Notes under the pieces: model-generated
The model's database searches: none
What the model saw: only the letters and a program-made list of their open reading frames with translations
What the model was told of the DNA's origin: nothing
NCBI RefSeq assembly: GCF_030518215.1
Contig: NZ_JAULRT010000052.1
Span: forward strand, 1 to 64,000
Reading direction: 5' to 3'
Origin: Gilvimarinus algae
GTDB lineage: Bacteria; Pseudomonadota; Gammaproteobacteria; Pseudomonadales; Cellvibrionaceae
DNA: 64,000 nucleotides
Shown here: positions 26,071 to 34,789 of the stretch, one piece after another
Position numbering within the stretch: position 1 is the first letter of the stretch
How the letters are laid out: the number at the start of each line of letters is the position of its first letter
Translations under genes and position numbers: made by a program

Positions 26071-26096
26071 AGCCGCTGGAAACAGCGGCTTTTTTC
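26071..26096 (+). terminator. Terminator after receptor 1
   Basis: AGCCGCTG, loop GAAA and CAGCGGCT are followed by TTTTTTC. It lies between receptor 1 and halogenase A1, so the halogenases are either expressed at a lower level by read-through or have their own promoter. Confidence 0.85.
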
Positions 26097-26133
26097 ATGG
26101 AGAATCCATCAGATAGAGTAATTCGGCAGTCTG

Positions 26134-27684
26134 ATGATGATAAAAAATATTGTAGTTGTCGGCGGTGGCACCGCCGGCTGGTTGAGTGCGGGCCTGTTGG
26201 CCGCTGAGTACAGTGCGGGAGAGAGTCCGATTAAGGTGACTTTGATTGAGTCGCCCGATGTACGAACCATCGGTGTGGGTGAGGGCACCTGGCCGACCAT
26301 GCGTTCGACGTTAAAGCGTATCGGCATTTCTGAAACTGCCTTTCTTACCCGCTGTAGCGCGTCGTTCAAGCAGGGCTCCAAATTTGTAGGTTGGCGCACC
26401 GGCGAGGCCGCGGACGCTTACTACCACCCGTTTAGCCTGCCCACGGGCTTTGGTGAGACGGATATGCACGAGCTGTGGCGCCAGTGCTACCCCGATAAAG
26501 CCTATGACCGGATTGCCGGCATACAGGCGGCGGTGTGCGAGCGTCAGCTGGCTCCCAAGCAAATCACCATGCCGGAGTACGCCGGCGCCCTGAATTACGG
26601 TTATCACCTGGATGCCGGCAAGTTCAGTGAGCTCTTGCGCGAGCATTGCACTGAGCGCCTCGGGGTTAGCCACATTCGCGATCATGTGGAGCAGATCATC
26701 AGTGCGGACAATGGCGATATCGCCAGGGTAAAAACGCGCGAGCATGGCGATCTGGTTGGCGATTTATTTATTGATTGCACCGGCACTCACAGCCTTTTAT
26801 TGGGTGGGCACTATCAGGTGCCCTTTATCGACTGCAGCCGTTACTCGGCCAATGACCGGGCCTTGGCTGTGCAAGTGCCCTACGAGCAAGAGGACGCACC
26901 GATTGCCAGCGCCACCGTAGGCACGGCGCACTCGTCGGGTTGGAGTTGGGATATCGGCCTGTCATCCCGACGCGGGGTGGGCTATGTCTATTCCAGTGCG
27001 CATATCGATGACGACAGCGCCCACGCCGAGCTAGTGGCGCACCTGAGCCGCTCAGTGGATGCGTCTGTGATCAAAGACCTGAGCTTTCGCAGCCTCACCA
27101 TCGAGGCAGGCCACCGTGATCGTTTTTGGGTGAATAACTGCGTCGCGGTGGGCATGTCGGCGGGCTTTATCGAGCCGCTTGAAGCCTCGGCTCTGGCGCT
27201 TGTTGAGCTTTCGGTTGCCATGATCCGCGATGAGCTGCCGCAGAGCCAGGCGGCCATGGCGATTACCGCCCGGCGTTTTAACGACATCTTCCGCTATCGT
27301 TGGCAGCGAATCCTGGAATTTCTCAAGCTGCACTATGTGCTGTCTGAGCGGCGTGACACGGCTTACTGGCGCGATATGACCGCGCGCGACACTGTGCCTC
27401 CGGGGCTTTTGGAGTACCTGGAATTGTGGCGTTATCGTGCACCCTACACGCGGGATTTTTTGCATACCGAAGAACTTTTCCCTGCGGCCAGCTATTTATA
27501 TGTGCTCTACGGTATGGGTTTTACCGGAGAAGCCTGCGCACCGGTAAAGGCGTCTGTTGATTTAAGTAAGGCCCAGCAACTGTTCGAAGAAGACGAGCGC
27601 AAGCGACAAAAATACGAAAAAGCCATACCGACTAATCGTGAACTACTGAATGCGGTGGCGCGCTATGGCATGAAGAAAATTTAA
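26134..27684 (+). CDS. Flavin-dependent halogenase-family protein, subfamily A (A1)
   Basis: A 516-residue cytoplasmic protein of the tryptophan halogenase family. FAD motif GGGTAGW is at 11-16. K79 in SFKQGSKFVGW and E347 in GFIEPLEAS match the catalytic Lys and Glu of tryptophan halogenases in motif and position. The signature WxWxIP reads W270-S-W-D-I-G, with Gly for Pro. Members near TonB receptors have unknown natural substrates; some relatives brominate indoles in vitro. It closely resembles A2 (34786). Two ATGs (26134, 26137) compete and the ribosome site is weak. B1 follows after 63 bases. Confidence 0.85.
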   Translation: MMIKNIVVVGGGTAGWLSAGLLAAEYSAGESPIKVTLIESPDVRTIGVGEGTWPTMRSTLKRIGISETAFLTRCSASFKQGSKFVGWRTGEAADAYYHPFSLPTGFGETDMHELWRQCYPDKAYDRIAGIQAAVCERQLAPKQITMPEYAGALNYGYHLDAGKFSELLREHCTERLGVSHIRDHVEQIISADNGDIARVKTREHGDLVGDLFIDCTGTHSLLLGGHYQVPFIDCSRYSANDRALAVQVPYEQEDAPIASATVGTAHSSGWSWDIGLSSRRGVGYVYSSAHIDDDSAHAELVAHLSRSVDASVIKDLSFRSLTIEAGHRDRFWVNNCVAVGMSAGFIEPLEASALALVELSVAMIRDELPQSQAAMAITARRFNDIFRYRWQRILEFLKLHYVLSERRDTAYWRDMTARDTVPPGLLEYLELWRYRAPYTRDFLHTEELFPAASYLYVLYGMGFTGEACAPVKASVDLSKAQQLFEEDERKRQKYEKAIPTNRELLNAVARYGMKKI

Positions 27685-27747
27685 CTTATTGCGACTTTAT
27701 ATCAAGCTTACTTGGCGATAAGCGCAGACATTTAGGTGTAACGGAGA

Positions 27748-29232
27748 ATGGAACAAGCGGTTAAAAAGGTGGTGATCGCCGGAGGTGGCACAGCGGGCTG
27801 GATGGCCGCCTGTGCACTGGTCTCGCAGTTGGGGCATTGTCTTGACATCACGCTGGTTGAATCGGAAGAGATTCCCACCGTCGGTGTGGGTGAGGCCACG
27901 ATACCGACCATGCAAACCTTTCATTTGTTGTTGCAGTTGTCCGAACAGGAGTTTATGCGGGCGACGCATGCCACCTTTAAACTCGGGATTGAGTTTGAAA
28001 ACTGGGGCGCTCTGGGCGACAAATATTTTCACTCTTTTGGCGAAACCGGTCGCGAGTTTTGGGCGGGGCAGTTCCAGCATTTTTGGCTGCGCTCGCGCAA
28101 AGAGGGCAGTGAGTATCAGTATGCCGATTATTCGGCCGAAGCGCAGGCTGCGAAGGCAGGGAAATTTGCCATCACCAAAAACCCGCGTCTGGGTTTTGCC
28201 TACCATCTGGATGCGGGGCTCTATGCAAAATACTTGCGTCAGGTGAGCGAGAGCCGCGGCGTCACGCGTATTGCCGGTACCATTCAACAGGTCGTTTTGC
28301 ACGACAACGGCTTTATCAAGGCGTTGCGGCTGGCCGATGGGGCAGAGGTAGAAGGGGATTTGTTTATCGATTGCAGTGGTTTTCGTGGGCTCTTGATTGA
28401 GCAAGCGCTGCACACCGGTTACGAAGACTGGTCCCATTACTTTCTCTGTGATCGCGCAGTGGCGGTGCAAACGCGAAGCACCGGCGAGCCTTTGCCCTAT
28501 ACCCGGTCTATTGCGCATGAGGCAGGCTGGCAGTGGCGTATCCCCCTGCAACATCGTGTGGGTAACGGCTTGGTGTTTGCCAGCAAGTACATGAGCGACG
28601 ATCAGGCCCAGGACCTGCTCCTGCGTAATGTGTCCGGCAGCACTTTAAACGAGCCGAGAGTAATCGGTTTCAAGCCGGGGCGGCGAAGAAAGAGCTGGAA
28701 TAAAAACTGCGTCGCCCTGGGGCTGTCCAGTGGCTTTATTGAGCCACTGGAGTCCACCAGTATTCATCTCGTTTCGTCGGCCTTGGTGCGATTGATGCGT
28801 ATGATTCCTTTCACTGGTTTTCATCAGGTGGATATTGATGAGTTTAACCGCCAGTCATCGGCTGAACTTGATAATCTTCGGGATTTCATCATTTTGCATT
28901 ACAAGCAAACGGATCGTAATGACAGTGAGTTTTGGCGCTACTGCCGCTCAATGACCGTCCCTCAAACGTTGCAAACCCGCATGGATATCTACCGCGATTC
29001 CGGACGGATTTTCTGGTCTGCCGATGAGTTGTTCACCGTGAATTCCTGGAACCAGGTGATGCTTGGTCAGGGTTTGACCCCGCTACACTATCACCCGGCG
29101 ACAGACAATATTCCGGCGGCGGACTTTGAGCGAGTGATGCAAGGCTACCACCAGACGGTGAAGCAGTTTGTCGAAAAAATGCCCAGCCACCAGGCGTTTA
29201 TCGACAGCTATTGCAAGTCAGATTTGGTCTAG
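27748..29232 (+). CDS. Flavin-dependent halogenase-family protein, subfamily B (B1)
   Basis: A 494-residue cytoplasmic protein with FAD motif GGGTAGW (12-18). K78 in TFKLGIEFENW is the likely catalytic Lys, the motif W-Q-W-R-I-P is canonical, and the Glu lies in GFIEPLEST. It pairs with A1 in one transcript and is the paralogue of B2 (33305), of the same length. Subfamily B has Glu where A has a second Lys (KLGIEF against KQGSKF), suggesting a different substrate pocket. GGAG sits very close to the ATG, so the start is slightly uncertain. Halogenation itself is unproven. Confidence 0.85.
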   Translation: MEQAVKKVVIAGGGTAGWMAACALVSQLGHCLDITLVESEEIPTVGVGEATIPTMQTFHLLLQLSEQEFMRATHATFKLGIEFENWGALGDKYFHSFGETGREFWAGQFQHFWLRSRKEGSEYQYADYSAEAQAAKAGKFAITKNPRLGFAYHLDAGLYAKYLRQVSESRGVTRIAGTIQQVVLHDNGFIKALRLADGAEVEGDLFIDCSGFRGLLIEQALHTGYEDWSHYFLCDRAVAVQTRSTGEPLPYTRSIAHEAGWQWRIPLQHRVGNGLVFASKYMSDDQAQDLLLRNVSGSTLNEPRVIGFKPGRRRKSWNKNCVALGLSSGFIEPLESTSIHLVSSALVRLMRMIPFTGFHQVDIDEFNRQSSAELDNLRDFIILHYKQTDRNDSEFWRYCRSMTVPQTLQTRMDIYRDSGRIFWSADELFTVNSWNQVMLGQGLTPLHYHPATDNIPAADFERVMQGYHQTVKQFVEKMPSHQAFIDSYCKSDLV

Positions 29233-29911
29233 CCCGTTAAAAGTCCTTTCGTTCCCTTTTCTTACACGTAGGCAAGCGCCGAGCTCACAGGGTAGTGGTT
29301 GGTCGGTTTTTAGCCTGCCCGGTGCCGGCTCTTCCTTCTGTTATCGTTATCTGTTCAACAAACGCCTTCTTTGCGGATTATTTTTTTGTATTTCCTTTTT
29401 TCTTGTCTACTCTTATTTATAAGCTTTATCCGCTCATTGGCTCGTTTGGTTTACCTTTGACAGTGGCGCATGAATGTTGGCTTGCAGTGGCGCAAGAATG
29501 TAAAGCTGGATCAATAATAATGATAAGGAATGTGTATTTCCCCAAGGCGTGAGGACAGGATGCATCACTACTTTAAACTCCCGGTGCCCGACAAGCCTTT
29601 ATTCCCAGGCCCCGATATCAAGGGCGGTTGGTGAATGCATTTAGAGTTTCGTTGGCGGCGTGTAAATCATTGTAAAAAAATTGTTGAATCCGTTTGCGCA
29701 ATGACGTACATTGTTCCAGATAAAGTCAAATGGACTAAAAGATAAATGTGTGGCCATCGGACCACAGCGCTGAAGGTAATGCTCAATGCCTCAGGTAGTT
29801 TAAGAATCCAGCAAGGTTTGCCGAATCGGTTAAGAGCCGGTTGGGTCGCTGGCGCGTATCCGCTAAATGGGTGGCGAAACCATATTCCCAATGATAATAA
29901 AGGAGAGCCTC
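29233..29911. other. Intergenic region upstream of receptor 2
   Basis: A 679-base gap with no convincing gene. The first 200 bases are T-rich. No GTAA-N4-TTAC site was found here, unlike upstream of receptors 1 and 3. The last 30 bases carry the shared leader GATAATAAAGGAGAGCC before the receptor start. It probably contains a promoter that I cannot fix. Confidence 0.55.
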
Positions 29912-32900
29912 ATGTATAAGAAAAGTAACTTTAAACGCAAGCTGATCGCATCGGCGGTGGCTTCCTGTGCGATGTCCGGGCTAGGTACCGTGGCGGTCGC
30001 ACAGGAAGACGCCTCTATGCTGGAAGAGGTGGTGGTTACCGGTATCCGGGCCTCTCTGGATCGCGCGATGGACATCAAGCGCGACTCTGCCGGCGTGGTA
30101 GATGCGATCTCGGCAGAGGATATCGGTAAGTTCCCCGATTCCAACCTGGCCGAATCGCTTCAGCGTATTACCGGTGTGTCGATCGACCGTCGTAACGGTG
30201 AAGGTTATCAGGTAACGGTTCGCGGCTTTGGCCCGCAATTTAACCTGGTTACTGTTAATGGTCGCGCACTGCCCACCAGCCGTATCAATATCTCGAAAAG
30301 TGGTGGTGGTGGCGCAGCCGCCGACCGTGGCTTTGATATGAGTAATATTGCGGCCGAGGGTGTCTCTGGTGTTCAGGTGTATAAGACGGCACAGGCCTCC
30401 ATCCCTACCGGTGGTATCGGTGCTACGGTCAACCTGGAGACCCGTCGTCCTTTTGATACCGAAGGCTTCACCGCCACTGTCGGTGCCAAGGCTCTGCACG
30501 ACACCACTGTTCGTGTAGGCGATGACATCACCCCGGAATTCTCTACCTTCCTGAGCTGGTCTAACGACATGTTCGGTGCCTCGGTTGCCTTTACGCATCA
30601 AGAGCGTGACAGCGCCCAGACCGGTGTGTTCACCAACTCTTACTCTGCCTACTCTGGCGCCTGGACCGATGCCTCTTTCATTGAGAGCGTGCCTTACGTT
30701 TCCGGTGGTTCCGAGCCATCAATTGGCGCTGGTGATGTGGATGTGTTTAACCCGCCCACCGTTGGTCAACAAACCAACATCACTCAGGGTGTTCGCTACT
30801 ACCACGAAGATCGCGAGCGTACCCGTGACAACGCTCAGGTGACTCTGCAGTTCCGTCCTATGGAAAACCTGACGGGTACTTTGGATTACACCCGTGCTGA
30901 GCAGGAAGTCAAAATCAACGGCTCCGAGTTGTCGTTCTGGTTTGGCGGCGGTACCTTCCCGACCACAGATGTTGAGTTTGATGGTCACCCAGAAGCCGCT
31001 GCACCGGTTTACCTTTGGGCCGAAAACCCGACGGGTGTGGTACGCGACCTGGGTATTACCCAAAATGGTGGCGGCTTCAACAACACACTCGAGTCGACCG
31101 GTATTAACATCGAGTTCAACGCCACCGACACACTGACCTTCACTTTGGATGCTCACCACTCAGAGTCTGAAAGTCTCCCGGCTGACGGCATGGTCGGTGG
31201 TTACTTCAATATTGGTCTTGGTGCACAGGGTGTATACGGCCAAGGTTACGATATGTCTGGCGACCTGCCTTTGCTGGTTGGCGTGTTTGAAGACGATCAC
31301 CGCGACGGTTCCGGCGACTTCGGTTTGGTTGAAAATGAGCTGGATGTGGGCGATTTGGGTTCTACCGTTCGCCAGATCTGGAACCCGCGCACTACCAGTG
31401 AAATGGATCAGATCCGTCTGGACGGTGAGTGGGAATTCAGCGATCGGGGCTCTATCAACTTTGGTATCGAAAGCCGCAAAATGGAGTCTAGCCAGCTGAA
31501 CTCTTTCAACCAGCAGGTGCTTGAAGGTAACTGGGGTGTGGGTACGCCCGGTGATGTTCCGCCCGAAATGATGGACAGACTGGATTACGCCGATCTGTTC
31601 GACGGTTACAGCACTACTCTGGACTCTGACGCACAGGCGTTCTTCGATCAGGCGGGTGTTGACGGCAACAATACCGGTGCCATGGCACAAGTCTTTACCA
31701 CTGGCTGGATTGCTCACGACACGTCTGAGCTGGGTCGCTACCTCTCTTCTAATGTTGGCCTTGAGTGGGAACCCAACCCGGACAATAACGAAAACCGCAC
31801 CATTGAAGAAGAAATCAATGCTGCCTACATCCAGGCTTCTTACCAGTTCGATATCGGCGATATGCCCTTGGATATCTTGGCTGGTATCCGTTATGAAGAA
31901 ACTGATGTCACTTCGATTGGTCAGGTGGCAGGGTCTACCATTTTGTGGCAGGGCGACAACGACTTGACCACCCAAGCCGGTAGCGTAGCCTCAGCGCCGA
32001 TTGAAATCGGTACTGGTTCTTACGACAATGTTCTGCCGAGCATTGCCTTGTCGTTGGGCGTGACCGAAGACGTAATTGTCCGTGCGGCTTACTCTGAAAC
32101 CATTTCGCGCCCGTCTTACAACAACCTGCAGGCGGGTATCAACGGTGTTCAGGCGCCTAACGGCGGTCCGACCATTCTCGGTGCCATGGCAGGTACTGCG
32201 CAAAACGGTAACCCGGCTCTGGATCCACTGGAGTCCAACAACTACGACCTGTCTGTGGAGTGGTACTACGGCGATTCAAGTTACGCGTCTATCGGTTACT
32301 TCTATAAAGATGTACCGAACTTTGTGGGTACCTCGGTTACTCCAACGCCGCTTAACTCAGAAAATACGCTCAACCCGGTACTCGACCCCACCAACGGGCC
32401 GCGTGCACAGGCTGCGATTGACGAGTTGAACAGCCGCGGAATTCCAGTGAACCAACAAAGCTTGTTCCGCATGATTGCGTCCATGAACCTGGTGCCAGGT
32501 GCCTGTATCGAGGCCTACAACCAAGAGGGCGAAACAGCGGCCAACTCGGCTTCTTGTGGCGACCCCTATGACGCCTGGGAATATGAAGGCACTGCCGGTT
32601 GGGAAGACAACATCGACTTGGTGGCTGTCTCCGAAGGTGAGTACATGGATCCGACCTACACGGCAAACGTGAACTTCCCGGTCGGTAGCAAGTCTGCCAC
32701 TCTGGATGGTTGGGAGCTTGCGGTTCAGCACTTCTTTGGCGAAAGCGGCTTCGGTGTTCAAGCCAACTACACCATTGTTGATGGTGACATCTCCTATGAC
32801 ATCACCGGCAGCCCGACGGCCAGTCAGTTTGCTTTGACCGGTTTGAGTGACTCCGCCAACCTGGTGTTGATTTACGAGAAAAATGACTGGTCTGGACGTC

Positions 32901-33151
32901 TGGCTTACAACTGGCGTGATAACTTCCTCTATAGCACGACAGACGCTGCCAACGAACCCGGTCATACCGAAGACTACTCGCAAATCGACCTGAACGTCAG
33001 TTACGCCATCAACGATAACTTTACGGTATCGTTTGAAGGTCTTAACTTGACGGAAGAAGATTCACGTAACTATGCTCGTACTGAACAGCAAGTGTTGCGT
33101 ATGGATATTCTCGGGGCTCGTTATGCACTCTCGGCTCGCTACACCTTCTAA
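29912..33151 (+). CDS. TonB-dependent receptor 2, carbohydrate type
   Basis: A 1079-residue outer-membrane receptor. The start at 29912 (MYKKSNFKRK) follows AAAGGAGAGCC; an in-frame ATG at 29867 lacks a ribosome site. It has a signal peptide to about 33, TonB box EEVVVTG, plug motif VVDAISAEDIGKFPDSNLAE, and a barrel ending YTF. The N-terminal 120 residues are nearly identical in pattern to receptor 1, while the extracellular loops differ, including a Cys pair in the region GACIEAYNQEG...SASCGDPYD. The two receptors probably arose by duplication and take related but different ligands. Confidence 0.93.
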   Translation: MYKKSNFKRKLIASAVASCAMSGLGTVAVAQEDASMLEEVVVTGIRASLDRAMDIKRDSAGVVDAISAEDIGKFPDSNLAESLQRITGVSIDRRNGEGYQVTVRGFGPQFNLVTVNGRALPTSRINISKSGGGGAAADRGFDMSNIAAEGVSGVQVYKTAQASIPTGGIGATVNLETRRPFDTEGFTATVGAKALHDTTVRVGDDITPEFSTFLSWSNDMFGASVAFTHQERDSAQTGVFTNSYSAYSGAWTDASFIESVPYVSGGSEPSIGAGDVDVFNPPTVGQQTNITQGVRYYHEDRERTRDNAQVTLQFRPMENLTGTLDYTRAEQEVKINGSELSFWFGGGTFPTTDVEFDGHPEAAAPVYLWAENPTGVVRDLGITQNGGGFNNTLESTGINIEFNATDTLTFTLDAHHSESESLPADGMVGGYFNIGLGAQGVYGQGYDMSGDLPLLVGVFEDDHRDGSGDFGLVENELDVGDLGSTVRQIWNPRTTSEMDQIRLDGEWEFSDRGSINFGIESRKMESSQLNSFNQQVLEGNWGVGTPGDVPPEMMDRLDYADLFDGYSTTLDSDAQAFFDQAGVDGNNTGAMAQVFTTGWIAHDTSELGRYLSSNVGLEWEPNPDNNENRTIEEEINAAYIQASYQFDIGDMPLDILAGIRYEETDVTSIGQVAGSTILWQGDNDLTTQAGSVASAPIEIGTGSYDNVLPSIALSLGVTEDVIVRAAYSETISRPSYNNLQAGINGVQAPNGGPTILGAMAGTAQNGNPALDPLESNNYDLSVEWYYGDSSYASIGYFYKDVPNFVGTSVTPTPLNSENTLNPVLDPTNGPRAQAAIDELNSRGIPVNQQSLFRMIASMNLVPGACIEAYNQEGETAANSASCGDPYDAWEYEGTAGWEDNIDLVAVSEGEYMDPTYTANVNFPVGSKSATLDGWELAVQHFFGESGFGVQANYTIVDGDISYDITGSPTASQFALTGLSDSANLVLIYEKNDWSGRLAYNWRDNFLYSTTDAANEPGHTEDYSQIDLNVSYAINDNFTVSFEGLNLTEEDSRNYARTEQQVLRMDILGARYALSARYTF

Positions 33152-33183
33152 GCACACCGTTTAGAAAGAGTGTAGTATTATGA

Positions 33184-33211
33184 ATGCCGCCCCTCGGGGC
33201 GGCATTTTTTA
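33184..33211 (+). terminator. Terminator after receptor 2
   Basis: ATGCCGCCCC, a short loop and GGGGCGGCAT are followed by six Ts. As with receptor 1, it separates the receptor from the halogenase genes behind it. Confidence 0.88.
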
Positions 33212-33304
33212 TCTGCTTATTTACGCTATTGTGTCATTAAAATATAAAAACGACGCCTGACGAACGGCGTTGTCAATGGCTGGCGCTTCACGAGGTTTTA
33301 GGTT

Positions 33305-34789
33305 TTGATAGCTAAGAAAAAGCTGGTAATTGCCGGTGGCGGAACGTCGGGTTGGTTGGCGGCGGCAGCTCTCGGTAAACTCTTTGACCGCGTTTTTGAG
33401 GTTACTCTGATCGAGTCCGAGGAAATTGGTCGTATTGGGGTTGGCGAGGCAACGATACCGCCGCTGCGAACATTTCATCGACTGCTGGGTATCGATGAGC
33501 TGGATCTGATTACGTCGATTCAGGGCACCTACAAGTTGGGCATTGAGTTTATTAACTGGGCCCGTAAAGGCGACAACTACTTTCACTCCTTTGGAGTCAC
33601 GGGTAAAGACTGCTGGGCTTGCGATTTTCAGCATTTTTGGGTGGCGGCAAAGCAAAAGGGCTTGGCCGATCAATTCGGGGTTTACTCGCCGGAATTAATG
33701 GCGGCTAGGGCCGGAAAAATGTGGGCTTATAAAGAGCACGGTCTAAACTTCGCCTATCATTTGGATGCGGGCCTTTACGCCAACTATCTAAAACAGCATG
33801 CCCTGAAACACGGCGTGAAGCGAGTAGAGGGTATTTTTGACAACGTCAATATTGATCCTGCCTCGGGTAACATTCGTTCCGTGACCATGCGCTCGGGGGA
33901 AGAGGTTGAGGGGGATTTATTTCTCGATTGCACCGGATTCTCGGCTCGCCTGATTGAGGGTGCACTCAATACCTCCTACCTTCCTTACGGCCATTATCTT
34001 CCGTGCGACTCGGCGGTTGCGGTGCAAACGGAAAAGGCTGGTCCGCCCCGACCATACACCCAGGCGATTGCCCACGATTTTGGTTGGCAGTGGCGCATAC
34101 CCTTGCAACACCGGGTGGGGAATGGTCTTGTGTACTGCAGTCGCTATGTGTCCCACGAGCAGGCATTAGAAACGCTAATGGCAAATCTAGAAAGCAAGGC
34201 CATTACCGAACCGCGGGCGTTTTGTTACAAAACGGGCCGGCGCACAAAGGCCTGGAGTAAAAATTGTATTGCCGTAGGCTTGGCGGCGGGTTTTCTGGAG
34301 CCTGTGGAGTCGACCTCGATTCATCTAGCCATGTCCGCTATTTTGCGTTTGATGAAGCTGGTGCCCAATGGCACATTCGACGGTGCCGCCGTGGAGGAGT
34401 ATAACCGCCAGTACTGTGAAGAAATGGACCGTGTCAGGAACTTTATTGTTTTACATTATCATGCGACTGAGCGGGACGACTCCGCTTTCTGGCGCTATTG
34501 TCGGGATATGGAGATTCCCGAGTCATTGGCACATCGTATTCGACTGTTCCGGGAAACCGGCGCTATGCCCTTGCAGGAAAAAGAACTGTTTCAGGTGGAT
34601 TCCTGGACGCAGGTGTTGATCGGTCAGCGCATCGTTCCGCAGACTTACCATCCCATTGTCGATCAAATGCCTGATGAAGAGCTCAAGGCTTTTTTGCAGG
34701 CAATGGAAAACGAAGTGTCCCAGAAAGTGTCGAGGATGCCCTCGCATCAGGAGTTCATCGATCACTACTGCAAAGCGGAGATGATATGA
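33305..34789 (+). CDS. Flavin-dependent halogenase-family protein, subfamily B (B2)
   Basis: A 494-residue paralogue of B1. FAD motif GGGTSGW (11-17), K77 in TYKLGIEFINW, W-Q-W-R-I-P, and Glu in GFLEPVEST are all present. It starts with TTG at 33305; GAGG lies about 10 bases upstream and no better start precedes the FAD strand. Its stop overlaps the A2 start by four bases (ATGA), so B2 and A2 are translationally coupled. This is the first gene of a tight six-gene string ending at 39767. Confidence 0.85.
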   Translation: MIAKKKLVIAGGGTSGWLAAAALGKLFDRVFEVTLIESEEIGRIGVGEATIPPLRTFHRLLGIDELDLITSIQGTYKLGIEFINWARKGDNYFHSFGVTGKDCWACDFQHFWVAAKQKGLADQFGVYSPELMAARAGKMWAYKEHGLNFAYHLDAGLYANYLKQHALKHGVKRVEGIFDNVNIDPASGNIRSVTMRSGEEVEGDLFLDCTGFSARLIEGALNTSYLPYGHYLPCDSAVAVQTEKAGPPRPYTQAIAHDFGWQWRIPLQHRVGNGLVYCSRYVSHEQALETLMANLESKAITEPRAFCYKTGRRTKAWSKNCIAVGLAAGFLEPVESTSIHLAMSAILRLMKLVPNGTFDGAAVEEYNRQYCEEMDRVRNFIVLHYHATERDDSAFWRYCRDMEIPESLAHRIRLFRETGAMPLQEKELFQVDSWTQVLIGQRIVPQTYHPIVDQMPDEELKAFLQAMENEVSQKVSRMPSHQEFIDHYCKAEMI

